DNA of 64,000 nucleotides from Herpetosiphonaceae bacterium (GTDB taxonomy: Bacteria > Chloroflexota > Chloroflexia > Chloroflexales > Kallotenuaceae). The notes under the pieces are model-generated. The model saw nothing but the letters and a program-made list of their open reading frames with translations, was not told where the DNA came from and made no database searches. The position numbers and the translations under genes were made by a program. Every line of letters starts with the position of its first letter. Position 1 is the first letter of the stretch. Of the stretch, positions 28,952 to 38,292 are shown piece by piece. The DNA is taken from contig DASUTC010000037.1 of assembly GCA_036374795.1 (NCBI GenBank), forward strand, positions 1 through 64,000. Direction: 5' to 3'.

Positions 28952-29923
28952 CTAGCCGCGCACCTCCTTCCATAATGCCTCGCGCCGGGCATAGCCCTCG
29001 GCATCGAGCGGCAGCCCAGGCTCCAGCTTTTGTAATATCTCCGGCGATGGATAGATCGATCGATCGTGGCGCGTCTGCTCGTCGAGCAGCGCGAGTGCCG
29101 AGCGATTGCCCGTGGCGTAGCGCGTGTAGCGCGCCTCTTGCGCCGCAATGTCGGGACGCAGCACGAAATCAAGAAAGGTGTAGGCCGCCTCAGGATGCGC
29201 CGCCTCCGCCGCTATCGCCCAGTCATCCTCCCAGATCTGCGATCCTTCGACCGGCACGACGTACTGCACCGGCACGTCGTCGGCGAGCAGGGCAGCGGCG
29301 TCGCCATTCCAGCCAAGCGCCAGGTAGACCGCACCGGACGCCAGCAGCGGTCGGTAGTTTGTCTCGAAGGCGCGCAGATGCGGCTTGAGGTTGAGCAGAT
29401 CGGCCCGGGCCTGAGCCAGCGCCGCCTCGTCGACAGCGTTATACGAGTGTCCGAGCAGCTTGAGCGCCGCCCCGATCACCTCGCCGGGCGAGTCGAGCAC
29501 CGTCACGTGGCCGGAGTAGCGCTCGGCAAGCTGCCAGAAATCGGCCCACGAGCGCGGCTGCTCGCGAATCATATCGCGACGATACATAAAGCCGGTGGTG
29601 CCCCAGTCTTTGACGACGCTGACCTGTCCATACGGGTCGTGAGCGCGGCCATAGCGGAAGCGCGGATCGATATAGTGGAGATTGGGCAGACGCGCCGGAT
29701 CGAGCGCCAGCAGCCGGTGCTCGGCGTGCAGCTCGCGCACGGCATAATCCGGCGGAACGAGCACATCGGGCGGCGGGCCGGGCGCGCGCATGCGCTCGAT
29801 AAGCTCGACAGCGCTTGGCACGACCTCCACTGTCACGGCGATCTCGAACGCGCGCTGAAACTGCTCGATCGTCAGCGGATTGATATAGTCGGGCCACGAG
29901 AGGATCGTCAGCGTATCTTCCAT
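28952..29923 (-). CDS. Polyamine-type ABC substrate-binding protein without signal peptide
   Basis: This 323-residue protein is of the PotD/PotF type (LTILSWPDYINPLTIEQFQ, then VSVVKDWGTTGFMYRRD and NYRPLLASGAVYLALGWNGD). It starts directly with the mature-like sequence: no signal peptide or lipobox is seen and no obvious upstream start supplies one. It is the last gene of the operon, 31 bp after the second permease. It could be a cytosolic or inactive paralogue, or be exported by another route. Confidence 0.8.
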   Translation of the reverse strand: MEDTLTILSWPDYINPLTIEQFQRAFEIAVTVEVVPSAVELIERMRAPGPPPDVLVPPDYAVRELHAEHRLLALDPARLPNLHYIDPRFRYGRAHDPYGQVSVVKDWGTTGFMYRRDMIREQPRSWADFWQLAERYSGHVTVLDSPGEVIGAALKLLGHSYNAVDEAALAQARADLLNLKPHLRAFETNYRPLLASGAVYLALGWNGDAAALLADDVPVQYVVPVEGSQIWEDDWAIAAEAAHPEAAYTFLDFVLRPDIAAQEARYTRYATGNRSALALLDEQTRHDRSIYPSPEILQKLEPGLPLDAEGYARREALWKEVRG

Positions 29924-29954
29924 GCGAAGCTCTTTTCACCCTTGAGCGCGTCTG

Positions 29955-30806
29955 CTACTCGACACGACGCAGACGCTCGGCCACGAAAACCAGCGTGAGC
30001 GTGCCGATCATCAGCAGCACGGCCAGCGCAATCATCACCGGCAGCCGGTTGGCAAAGCGCAGTTGACTGAACAGATAGACCGGAAAGGTCGGCTCGGTGC
30101 CAGCCAGGAACAAGGCCAGCGCGAACTCATCGAACGACACGGTAAACGCGACCAGCCAGGCCGAAACCATGCTGGGCGCGATGATCGGCAGCACAATCCG
30201 GCGCAGCGTGGTTGGATAATCCGCTCCCAGATCCATCGCCGCATCTTCGAGGCTGGCATCGAAGCCGAGCAGCCGCGAAACCACGATCAGCAGCGTGTAC
30301 GGCAGCGCTACTACCGTATGGGCAATCCCCACGGTCCAGAGCGAGCGATCGATGTCCAGCGCGGCGAAAAAGAGTAGCAGCGCCACGGCCAGGACGATAA
30401 ACGGGACAAAGAGCGGCAGCACCGTCAGCATCACCAGCAGCGTCTTCGTGCGGAACTGGTAGCGCGCGATCAGCAGGGCGACCATCGTGCCCAGCGCCGT
30501 CGCGACGAAGCTGCTGCCCACCGCCACGATCAGGCTGTTGCGCGCCGCGCGCAAGATCGGGGGCGAGTCGAAGAGCTGCTGGTACCAGCGGAGCGTGAGC
30601 CCCTGGAGCGGAAACGAGAGTGACGTGTTGTTGTTGATCGAGAACAAAAAGAGCACGACGATCGGCAGATACAGCAGCGCGATCAGCCCAAAGTAGTACC
30701 AGGTCAGCAGCGCAGGCGCGCGGCGGGCCGCGCCGCGCTCGCGGCGGAGATCGAGTCCCTGTGCCCGCAGACGTACTCGCGGCAGCAGCGTTGAACGTCG
30801 GGTCAT
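29955..30806 (-). CDS. Polyamine-type ABC permease, PotC-like
   Basis: This 283-residue inner-membrane permease has about six membrane segments and the EAA-type loop (DASLEDAAMDLGADYPTTLRRIVLP) that docks the ATPase. It overlaps the upstream permease by four bases (ATGA type), so the two are translationally coupled. The substrate could be spermidine/putrescine or a related cation; sequence alone does not decide. Confidence 0.88.
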   Translation of the reverse strand: MTRRSTLLPRVRLRAQGLDLRRERGAARRAPALLTWYYFGLIALLYLPIVVLFLFSINNNTSLSFPLQGLTLRWYQQLFDSPPILRAARNSLIVAVGSSFVATALGTMVALLIARYQFRTKTLLVMLTVLPLFVPFIVLAVALLLFFAALDIDRSLWTVGIAHTVVALPYTLLIVVSRLLGFDASLEDAAMDLGADYPTTLRRIVLPIIAPSMVSAWLVAFTVSFDEFALALFLAGTEPTFPVYLFSQLRFANRLPVMIALAVLLMIGTLTLVFVAERLRRVE

Positions 30807-31660
30807 TGGACCAGCCTCCGCACGTCTACCAGGCGTGAGGCCAGCGCGACCAGCAGCAGCGATCCGGCCAGCATGATCAGCGACAGCGCCGCGCCGAAGG
30901 GCCAGTTCGCGGCCTTGGTGAAGAAATCCTGAATGATGTTGCCGTACATGCTTCCTCGGCTGCCGCCGACGAGCAGCGGCGTGACGTATTCGCCGACGGT
31001 TGGGATAAAGACCATGAAAAATCCTGCGATCACGCCAGGCAAGCTGAGCGGAAACGTCACGCGCCAGAACTGCCGGAAGGGTGTGGCCCCAAGATCGGCG
31101 GCGGCGTCGAAGAGCGAGCGGTCGATGCGCTGGAGCGCCGCCAGGATCGGCAGGGCCACAAACGGAATCCAGACGTAGATCAAGGTGATCACGACGGCGT
31201 AGCGATTGTAGAGCAGGATCGTCAGCGGCTGATCGATCAGGCCAACGTACAACAAAAAGGAGTTGATCACGCCGTCCGATCCCAGCATGATCTTCCAGGC
31301 CATTACCCGCAGCAGATAGCTGGTCCAGAACGGCACCAGCAGCAGCACCAGATACAAGCCCGCATGGCGGCCTGCCCGGTACGCCAGGAAGTAGGCCAGC
31401 GGATAGGCGAGCGAAGTTGCGCAGAGCGCCACCACCAGCGCGATCGAGGTCGAGGTCAGCAGCAGCCGCCAGTAGCGCCCGCCGCCGAAGAGCAGCGCGT
31501 ACTGCTTGAGTGTTGGCGTCCAGGGCTGAAGCAGCTCGCCCCTCATGTCGGCCCGGAAGCTGAACGCGCCCATCAGCAGCAGCGGCACGAGCAGAAAGGC
31601 GGCCAGCCAGAGCAGCGGCAGCAGATACAGCCCCCAGAACGTGGTGCGACGATCAATCAT
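30803..31660 (-). CDS. Polyamine-type ABC permease, PotB-like
   Basis: This 285-residue permease has six predicted membrane segments and the EAA loop (RSLFDAAADLGATPFRQFWRVTFP). It is the partner of the downstream PotC-like permease. It lies 48 bp after the lipoprotein binding protein gene. No ATPase gene follows. Confidence 0.88.
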   Translation of the reverse strand: MIDRRTTFWGLYLLPLLWLAAFLLVPLLLMGAFSFRADMRGELLQPWTPTLKQYALLFGGGRYWRLLLTSTSIALVVALCATSLAYPLAYFLAYRAGRHAGLYLVLLLVPFWTSYLLRVMAWKIMLGSDGVINSFLLYVGLIDQPLTILLYNRYAVVITLIYVWIPFVALPILAALQRIDRSLFDAAADLGATPFRQFWRVTFPLSLPGVIAGFFMVFIPTVGEYVTPLLVGGSRGSMYGNIIQDFFTKAANWPFGAALSLIMLAGSLLLVALASRLVDVRRLVQ

Positions 31661-31708
31661 ACGTCGGTTGTCGGCGAGCGGCGCAAAGCCCAGGCGCGAT
31701 CGTGCTCA

Positions 31709-32890
31709 TCAGGGCGCGGCCTTGATCTCAGCCCACATCGCCGTCCATGCGTCGCGCTGCTCGGCGGTCAGGTTGGGCGTGAAGTTGGTCTTCGACAGGA
31801 TCGAGGGATCGTCGATCGAGAACGTTTTTTTGAGCGTCTCGTCGGCGATGCTCGCCATCACGTCCTGATTGGCATGTCCGTAGTAGAACTGGTTGACCAC
31901 GTTGTTGCCGGTGGCCTGCGCGAGCTTGGCGTCGAGGAACTTCAAGGCGAGATCATAGTTGGGGCTGTCTTTGCGGATGCCGTACAGGCCGACCCAGGAG
32001 TTGCGTCCTTCTTTTGGATTGGCATACGCCACGGGCGTGCCCTTGCTGAGCAGCTGGGCGTACGCTCCTTGCCAGGCATAGGCGACCCACACATCGCCCC
32101 GCGCCATCGCATCGATCAGCTCAGGCTCGCCGGTCCAGTAGAAGAGATTCAGATCGCGCTGCTTGGTCCACTCTTCTTTGATCTGCGCCAGCTGCTCATC
32201 GGTAATCTTCGTCTCGTCCCAGCCGTGGATATACGAGGAGATGGTGACAGCGCCGGGGCCGTCGTCCCACATCGAGATGTGGCCTTTGTACTTGGGGTCC
32301 ATCAGCGCGGCCCACGAGTCGATCCCCTCAGGAACCTTGTCGGTGCGATACAGGATCGAGGTGAAGCCCCAATCCCAGGGCACGAAATACTGCTTGCCGT
32401 TGACCTGCCCGATCGCCTTGAAGCTCTCCGGCAGCTTGTTCCAGTTGGTCAGCTTCGAGGTGTCAATCTCGGCGACCAGCCCTTCGTCGACGTAGAACTG
32501 GAGCCAGCCGGTGTAGATGTGAAACAGGTCGGCCTTGTTTCCGGCTTTCATCTTGGCGTACACATCCGCGTCCGAGGAGCCGATCTCGAAGTTGGCCGTC
32601 ACCTTGGGGTATGCGTTCTTGAAGTCGATCCAGAAATCTGGTGCATCGTAGCCAGCCCAGTCGAGAACGGCCAGGCTGCCTGTCTGATCGCTCTGGCCTG
32701 CCATCGCCGTGGTCTGCTGGCTGGCAGGGCTAGGGGGTGCTGATTGAGTGCCGCCCGCAGCAGAAGCGCCGGGCGTAGCTTGCGTCTGTGTAGATCCGGT
32801 TTCTGTAGGTGCGCCACAGGCCGTGGCAAACAGAGCGAACAGGAGCATGGCTGCACATGTCTGGACGAGTCGGCGTCGCGATGGCTTCAT
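31709..32890 (-). CDS. Polyamine-type ABC substrate-binding lipoprotein
   Basis: This 393-residue protein has a lipoprotein signal (lipobox LFATAC, cysteine at about residue 25), then an Ala/Thr/Ser/Gln-rich linker and a PotD-like domain from about residue 70 (SLAVLDWAGYDAPDFW). The mature part binds the substrate outside the membrane for the downstream permeases. AGGAGG precedes the start. It heads the four-gene minus-strand operon. Confidence 0.88.
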   Translation of the reverse strand: MKPSRRRLVQTCAAMLLFALFATACGAPTETGSTQTQATPGASAAGGTQSAPPSPASQQTTAMAGQSDQTGSLAVLDWAGYDAPDFWIDFKNAYPKVTANFEIGSSDADVYAKMKAGNKADLFHIYTGWLQFYVDEGLVAEIDTSKLTNWNKLPESFKAIGQVNGKQYFVPWDWGFTSILYRTDKVPEGIDSWAALMDPKYKGHISMWDDGPGAVTISSYIHGWDETKITDEQLAQIKEEWTKQRDLNLFYWTGEPELIDAMARGDVWVAYAWQGAYAQLLSKGTPVAYANPKEGRNSWVGLYGIRKDSPNYDLALKFLDAKLAQATGNNVVNQFYYGHANQDVMASIADETLKKTFSIDDPSILSKTNFTPNLTAEQRDAWTAMWAEIKAAP

Positions 32891-33143
32891 ATCCAGGTCC
32901 TCCTACAACACCTGCCAGCTTCATCGATAGAGGTATCGTCGACATCTGTGCGTTGAACGTGTTTCCGATAGTGCTCCTAGCGTTGTTTCGCGCCTCCTTA
33001 CATGTGGTAGCTGAGCGGCAACTCGGTACAGCCTGTCCTGCTCAAGAAGCCGGACGATCATAGCCATGCGCCGCCGATGAGATAGAGCCTCAGTGAACTT
33101 TAGTATATAAGGTCTGTCAAGGTGCTGTGCTGCTGCACGGCGG

Positions 33144-33186
33144 ACGAGCGCCGACATGGGCGCGGCGCAGATCCGGCGGTGGTGCG
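33144..33186 (+). pseudogene. 43-bp comM fragment in a spacer
   Basis: This stretch matches 21656-21698 of comM at 40 of 43 positions by eye, in the same sense; the copied part encodes NADMGAAEIRQW in comM. The match ends sharply on both sides. It lies in a 376-bp spacer (32891-33266) that is otherwise featureless. It is a relic of duplication, or of a second comM-like gene, and has no coding role. Confidence 0.6.
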
Positions 33187-33266
33187 TCATCGGGTGATTG
33201 ACGCTGAAATGCCAGGCGGAGCGCCGACGCCAGCGCTCCGCTCTCCGCCGCACGATCGGTCGCACG

Positions 33267-36200
33267 CTACTGCTTGACCGGAGCGGCCTTGTCTTTCAGC
33301 GCCGACAGCAGCCCCTCGACCTGATAGCCTGATTGCTCCGCCGCTGTCTGGAGCCGCTCGATCCGGCTGTAGGTTGCGCCGACAGCCTCCGCGACCTTTT
33401 TGGTCGAGGCTCTGGGAGCGGCGCTGGCGCTGACCGTTGTTTTTGCCAGCATCGCCCACAGCAGGCGCTCGAAGGCTTCCCGGTTGAACCACAGCACCTC
33501 GCGGTAGCGGTTGACCTGCAAGAGCTGCTGGAAGGCGCTGTCCTTGAACAGTTGCTCCAGCGTCGAGCCGTTGCCCTGCGCCGCTGCGCCCTCGGCGCTC
33601 GGTTGCAGATCGTGGCTGATCAGCAGCTTGATCAGCGCGACCGACCGCCACGCAGCCGTTTCGTCCTCGCCCAGGTCGCGGAAGACACCCGCGATAATCC
33701 GGTTGAGCATCCACTCGTCGATCAGGCTGCGGCTTTGCTGCGCGCCATCGTTGGGGCTGCTGAACTTGCCCAGGCCATAGGTGAAGAGCCAGCCGAAGAG
33801 CGCGCTCCATGGGATCGGATCGCCATCCAGGTTGCGCTGAAGATACTCGTTGGCGGCCTGGTACTCCTGATCGTCGGGAGCCGAGAAGCGGCGTTCCAGC
33901 GCGGGCAGGTGCAGGATTGCCTCTAGCGTCCGGCGCACCTCCTGCGCGAGCGCCGTCGGATCGCCACGGCTGCCGGTCAGCTCGCCGATGCCCTGGAACA
34001 GCGCGATCGTCTTGGACTCGACCTCGGATAGCAGCGTAGACGCAGAGGGCGCTGCAGCCTCGTCCTCGGCGCTGGCTGCGCTGGCTTTCTGCGCGGTCTT
34101 CGCGGCAGCAGGCTGTGCGACCGCCTTGGCCTTAGCTCCCTCGTCCTGTTTGGCGGATCGCTGTGTCGTCGTCGCATCCGCCTCAGATTCCAGCGTCGTC
34201 ACCCGCGCGTCGATCAGGCGGCGGAACAGATCGACGTTGACCAGCTCCTTGAACGGCTGGTGGATCGGCTGCAAGAAGATCTCGCGCTGCGCCTCCTCGA
34301 TGCTGGGCACGCCCCGCCCGCCCAACTGTGCGGCCAGGTGCGCGTACTGGCCCCACTCGGTATCGAAGACCTCGCGGAAGTCCATGAACACGTGGTGCTG
34401 GTACGCGCCAAGCTCGATGTACAGGCCGCGCTCGTACAGCTCTTTGCCGCTCCGAAGATACTCCAGCCCGGAGATCTGATCGCGGAAGATGTAGTAGCAG
34501 CGCTCGTCGGCGTTGAGCGCCAAGCCATCGCCCAGCGTGCGCTGTACCAGCCTGCGATCGCCGCCCTGGTCGTTTTTGACCGAGTACGCGACCGAGGTTT
34601 TGATCCAGCCGCGCGTCGTGGCGTATCGGTTGTGGTACAGCACCAGCGTGCGATCGTCGCCGAAGCGATTCGAGTAGGCGAAGACATCTTCGTTGACGCC
34701 GCCTTCGGGCATGTAACAGTCGTAGAGCAGGAAGTGCTCGGCGGCGGCGAAGAGGTAGCGACGATGCAGCAGCGGGAAGATCTCACGCTCATGGCGCTGG
34801 ATCAGATAGCTGTCGGGCTGCTCGTCCCAGTAGGCGCGGCGATACTCCATGCCGTACTTCTCGGTAAAGCCCTCGACCTGGCCGTGGCCGAACATCGGCA
34901 ATCCCGGCATCGTCACCATCACCGTGCAGATGCCGAAGTACTTATCGTCCTTGCCGAACTGCTCGACCGCCGTGCGCTCGTCGGGGTTGTTCATGAAGTT
35001 GACAAAGCGCTTCAAGATCTCAGGATCGAACTCCAGCGTGTTCTTCATCACCTGGCGATACTTGGCGTTCTCCTCGTCGCGCAGCAGGTTCATAAAGGCG
35101 CTGTTATAGACCCGGTGCATGCCCAGCGTGCGCACGAAGTAGCCTTCCATCAGCCAGAACGCCTCGGCCAGCAGCAGCGTGTCGGGCGCTTCCACCGCCG
35201 CGCGATCGACGACCTCGCGCCAGAACTCGTGCGGCATCAGCGCGTCGAACTGCGCCTTGGTGATGCCGAACTCGGAGCGTGAGGCAATCGCGCCGCCCGA
35301 TCCCGGCTCAGGGAACCACAGCCGCTGGATATGGCGCTTGGCAAGCGTCATCGCCGCGTCGAAGCGAATCACCGGGAACTGCCGCGCAACATGCAGAATC
35401 GTCTGGATCACCGCCTCGCGCGCCTCAGGATGGAGGTAGTTGATCTGCGCGGTATCGTTCCAGGGCATGCTCGTGCCGTCGTTGCCGTGGTAGATATACT
35501 GCGCCTCGCCGGACCAGCGATCGACGCGCTTGAAGACCACGGCGGCATCGCTGCGATCGTAGTAGTGATCTTCCAGAAAGATACCGATCCGCTCGTCCCA
35601 GGAGAGATCGGGGCCGTTGAAGCTGTAGGACGGATACGGGCTGTAGTCGAGCTTGATGAACCATTCGGGATGCTCGATCACCCAGCGCCCATCGATGCCG
35701 GTGTGGTTGGGCACCATGTCGCTGGCGAGCCGAATGCCGCGCTGCCACGCGCGCGCTTTGAGATGTTCGACCGCCGCGTCACCGCCGAGATCCGCCGCGA
35801 TCTGGTAGTCCAACAGTGAGTAGGCCGAGGCGACGGCGTCCTGGTTGCCCATCAGCTGCTTGATCGTCTTCGAGGCGGTGCTGCGCTCCCACAGGCCGAT
35901 CAGCCAGAGGCCGGTGATGCCCCAGCGCGCCAGCGTATCCAGCTCCTGATCCGGGATCTGATCGAGCCGATGGATCGGACGCTGGTACTTCTTTGAGAGC
36001 TGGTCGAGCCAGACGAAGGCGTTTTTAGCGATCAGCACCAGGCGCGGCATCCAGTCGCGATCGGGCGTGAAGCGCTCTAGCTCGTGCTCCTGGCCGGTAA
36101 AGCTATAAACCTCGACGGGACCACCGCCGCCGGGGCCGCCCGCGCCGATGAAGACCATCTTCTCTTCTTCTTTGATCAGATCGAGGCTGCTGAGCAGGCG

Positions 36201-36938
36201 GTAGAGATAGCTGCCGAGTATTCCGCTCCAGCGGCCAAGCAGGAACTCAAGCTGGCCCGCAAGCGAGTTCGGCATAGCGAGCGCCGGGCTGCGCAGGATC
36301 GCCAGCAGACTCTCGTTGCGCGGGCCGAAGCCAGGCTGGCTATCGAAAAATTCGTGCAGCCCGTCGATCATGCCCTGGTAGGGGGTCTGCGCTTCGAGCG
36401 TCGCGTCGTCGAAGAGTTCAAGGAAGGGCTGGTACGCCGGGTTGGCGTTTGCCAGCCAGAGCATCAGCATCTCTTCGAGCACAATCTCGCGATGCGCAAC
36501 GCCATCGGTTGTGTCGCTCATGTACTCGTCGAGCGTCACGTCGCCGCGATAGACCGCAACCGGCGGAAACTCGTCGGCGAAGGCGCGCAGCGTACGGTCG
36601 ACCTCCGCGCTACCGAGCCGCTGGTCGAGCGCTTCCAGGGCTTGCTGGATCACCTGCGGATTTTTTTGCTGGCGATACTGGTCGATCACCATGTGCAGGA
36701 TCTCGTCGATCAGGCCCATCGCGTTGATCTGGCCCGCGCTGACGGCGCGCTCAGGAAAATTGATCACATCTCGCTGGTCGTTGATGCGCTGCGCGAAGAC
36801 ACGAGCGGCATGAAAATTCGCGATGATCACGCTGCCGCGCGTAGAAAAGAGCGTCTCATCGAACTGGTAGCGCTCTCTGGCCGCGCGCGAGACGTGAAAT
36901 TCCATCGTTCTCCCAACGTATCCAACCTGCTGTTCCAT
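33267..36938 (-). CDS. GH13-like alpha-amylase family protein
   Basis: The protein has 1223 residues from ATG 36938 (MEQQVGYVG), with GGTGAGG upstream; ATG 36905 is an alternative. A long N-terminal helical region (1-330) precedes a GH13 barrel. Region I is DMVPNHT (407-413), region II RFDAAM has the presumed nucleophile D527, and region III LLLAEAF has the acid E592. Region IV reads FMNNPDE with D653, rather than the usual xNHD. A Lys/Ala/Gln-rich linker near residues 950-1010 leads to a C-terminal helical domain. No signal peptide is seen, so it is probably a cytosolic alpha-glucan or trehalose/maltose-type enzyme. The exact activity is not assignable. Confidence 0.8.
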   Translation of the reverse strand: MEQQVGYVGRTMEFHVSRAARERYQFDETLFSTRGSVIIANFHAARVFAQRINDQRDVINFPERAVSAGQINAMGLIDEILHMVIDQYRQQKNPQVIQQALEALDQRLGSAEVDRTLRAFADEFPPVAVYRGDVTLDEYMSDTTDGVAHREIVLEEMLMLWLANANPAYQPFLELFDDATLEAQTPYQGMIDGLHEFFDSQPGFGPRNESLLAILRSPALAMPNSLAGQLEFLLGRWSGILGSYLYRLLSSLDLIKEEEKMVFIGAGGPGGGGPVEVYSFTGQEHELERFTPDRDWMPRLVLIAKNAFVWLDQLSKKYQRPIHRLDQIPDQELDTLARWGITGLWLIGLWERSTASKTIKQLMGNQDAVASAYSLLDYQIAADLGGDAAVEHLKARAWQRGIRLASDMVPNHTGIDGRWVIEHPEWFIKLDYSPYPSYSFNGPDLSWDERIGIFLEDHYYDRSDAAVVFKRVDRWSGEAQYIYHGNDGTSMPWNDTAQINYLHPEAREAVIQTILHVARQFPVIRFDAAMTLAKRHIQRLWFPEPGSGGAIASRSEFGITKAQFDALMPHEFWREVVDRAAVEAPDTLLLAEAFWLMEGYFVRTLGMHRVYNSAFMNLLRDEENAKYRQVMKNTLEFDPEILKRFVNFMNNPDERTAVEQFGKDDKYFGICTVMVTMPGLPMFGHGQVEGFTEKYGMEYRRAYWDEQPDSYLIQRHEREIFPLLHRRYLFAAAEHFLLYDCYMPEGGVNEDVFAYSNRFGDDRTLVLYHNRYATTRGWIKTSVAYSVKNDQGGDRRLVQRTLGDGLALNADERCYYIFRDQISGLEYLRSGKELYERGLYIELGAYQHHVFMDFREVFDTEWGQYAHLAAQLGGRGVPSIEEAQREIFLQPIHQPFKELVNVDLFRRLIDARVTTLESEADATTTQRSAKQDEGAKAKAVAQPAAAKTAQKASAASAEDEAAAPSASTLLSEVESKTIALFQGIGELTGSRGDPTALAQEVRRTLEAILHLPALERRFSAPDDQEYQAANEYLQRNLDGDPIPWSALFGWLFTYGLGKFSSPNDGAQQSRSLIDEWMLNRIIAGVFRDLGEDETAAWRSVALIKLLISHDLQPSAEGAAAQGNGSTLEQLFKDSAFQQLLQVNRYREVLWFNREAFERLLWAMLAKTTVSASAAPRASTKKVAEAVGATYSRIERLQTAAEQSGYQVEGLLSALKDKAAPVKQ

Positions 36939-37208
36939 GCTAGCCTCACCTATGCATTGACCACGGCTCGTCTTGAAGATGGACAAGCCTTGCTCCGGTC
37001 GCTGTGTGTCACTCGGCACCTGGCATGGTCTATCCTGGCAAAAAGCGGGAGCGACACCTCGATCGTGTCTGGCGATGACTGTGCCCTCCTGCTATCTACC
37101 AATCGACGCAGCGGCGGTGCTGCGTCGTCGGGTGCGTCTCCGGTATACGGCGGCAAAGGTCGTGCCGCGAAGTGCCTTCAGCGCGGTGTGTTTGCAAGAT
37201 CCGGATCG

Positions 37209-38237
37209 TCACGAGTTGAATGTTGCCAGAATCTCGGCGCACACTGCCCGCAGCCGCTGATCGTCGCCTTCGCGGCAATCAGCAGACGGCAGGAGCTTCA
37301 TGTAGTCCGGCAGTTGAGCGCTATATAAGCAGATCGGGACCAGGCGCGGCTCGCCGACGGTGCGGTGCCGGTAAAAGGCCACGTTGAATTCCTCCTGGCA
37401 GGCTTTCGATCTTAAATATGCCGGAGAGTAGAGCGCGATCATCGTGTGGCTGCGGTCGATCGTGTCGTAGATCTGCTGCTGCCAGGCAGTGGCGGGGTTG
37501 AGCGCCTGCCGATCGAGGAAGATGTTCATGTCGGGCCGCTCCTGGCGTAGCTCGGCGGCGATCAGGTAGGCTTTATCGCTACTGTCTTGCTTGGAGTAGC
37601 TGATGAACACATTGTCCTGCTGGATGGAGCGGGGCGGGAGCGGCTCTGTCTGGTACTGGGCTTTCAACCGGGCGAATGCCTGCTTCAAAGCGGCTGCTTT
37701 GGGCGCCGATTGCTCGAAGAGCTTGAGCCGTCGCACCGGCAGCCCAAGGCGCATCCACTGCGTTGCCGCGTCGAGCAGCGCCGTCACCACCTGATTAACC
37801 GGCTCATCCCGATTGCTGGTCGTCATCAGCGGCATAGCAACCGAAACCGGATCGCCGATTGCGAGCACCGGCGCCAGGCTGCGAAAAATATCGCCGACGA
37901 CCTCGGTAATGTTGCCGAAGATCGGCGGCTCGAAGCACAAGATGCGCTTGAACGCAATACCCTCTGGCGGCGCGATCAGCTCATGCGATAGCCAGGCCGA
38001 GCAGATCGAGCACAGATCGACGGCCTTGTTTTTTGCAAGTTCCTCGACGGAGACACCTCGGCGGTAGAGCGAGCCGATCAACGTGCCGGATATGGGTAGA
38101 TAGCTGTTGGGAAAGGCGGAAACGACCAATATATCAACTGTTTCGTGTGTCGGCAGATTCGTCAGATCGCCACGATACAGCTCGATCGTTCGCGCCTCGG
38201 TACCATAAACGACGGTCAGCACGTCCAGTAATTCCAT
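37209..38237 (-). CDS. TIR-domain protein with conserved N-terminal domain
   Basis: Residues 208-342 form a TIR domain: the first strand is DNVFISYSKQD, the BB-loop region is FLDRQALNPATAW, and the helix SKACQEEF has E283 at the position of the catalytic glutamate of NAD-cleaving TIRs (CxxE). Residues 1-200 form a separate domain (IELYRGDLTNLP, VDILVVSAFPNSYLP, SVAMPLMTT) that recalls macro-domain topology (D-x-T and VVxA-like motifs); this is a suggestion only. It is a single cytosolic protein with no partner gene in the same orientation within 200 bp. A role in NAD-based immunity or signalling is inferred. Confidence 0.8.
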   Translation of the reverse strand: MELLDVLTVVYGTEARTIELYRGDLTNLPTHETVDILVVSAFPNSYLPISGTLIGSLYRRGVSVEELAKNKAVDLCSICSAWLSHELIAPPEGIAFKRILCFEPPIFGNITEVVGDIFRSLAPVLAIGDPVSVAMPLMTTSNRDEPVNQVVTALLDAATQWMRLGLPVRRLKLFEQSAPKAAALKQAFARLKAQYQTEPLPPRSIQQDNVFISYSKQDSSDKAYLIAAELRQERPDMNIFLDRQALNPATAWQQQIYDTIDRSHTMIALYSPAYLRSKACQEEFNVAFYRHRTVGEPRLVPICLYSAQLPDYMKLLPSADCREGDDQRLRAVCAEILATFNS

Positions 38238-38292
38238 CCCTTAACCCCCTGCCGCTCATGGGCGGTCCCGTCACCTGCGCGACGAAATCCAA

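Noticed and set aside
31364-32743. Plus-strand reading frame of 459 codons
   Set aside because: It is antisense to the binding-protein and permease genes, without recognisable domains.
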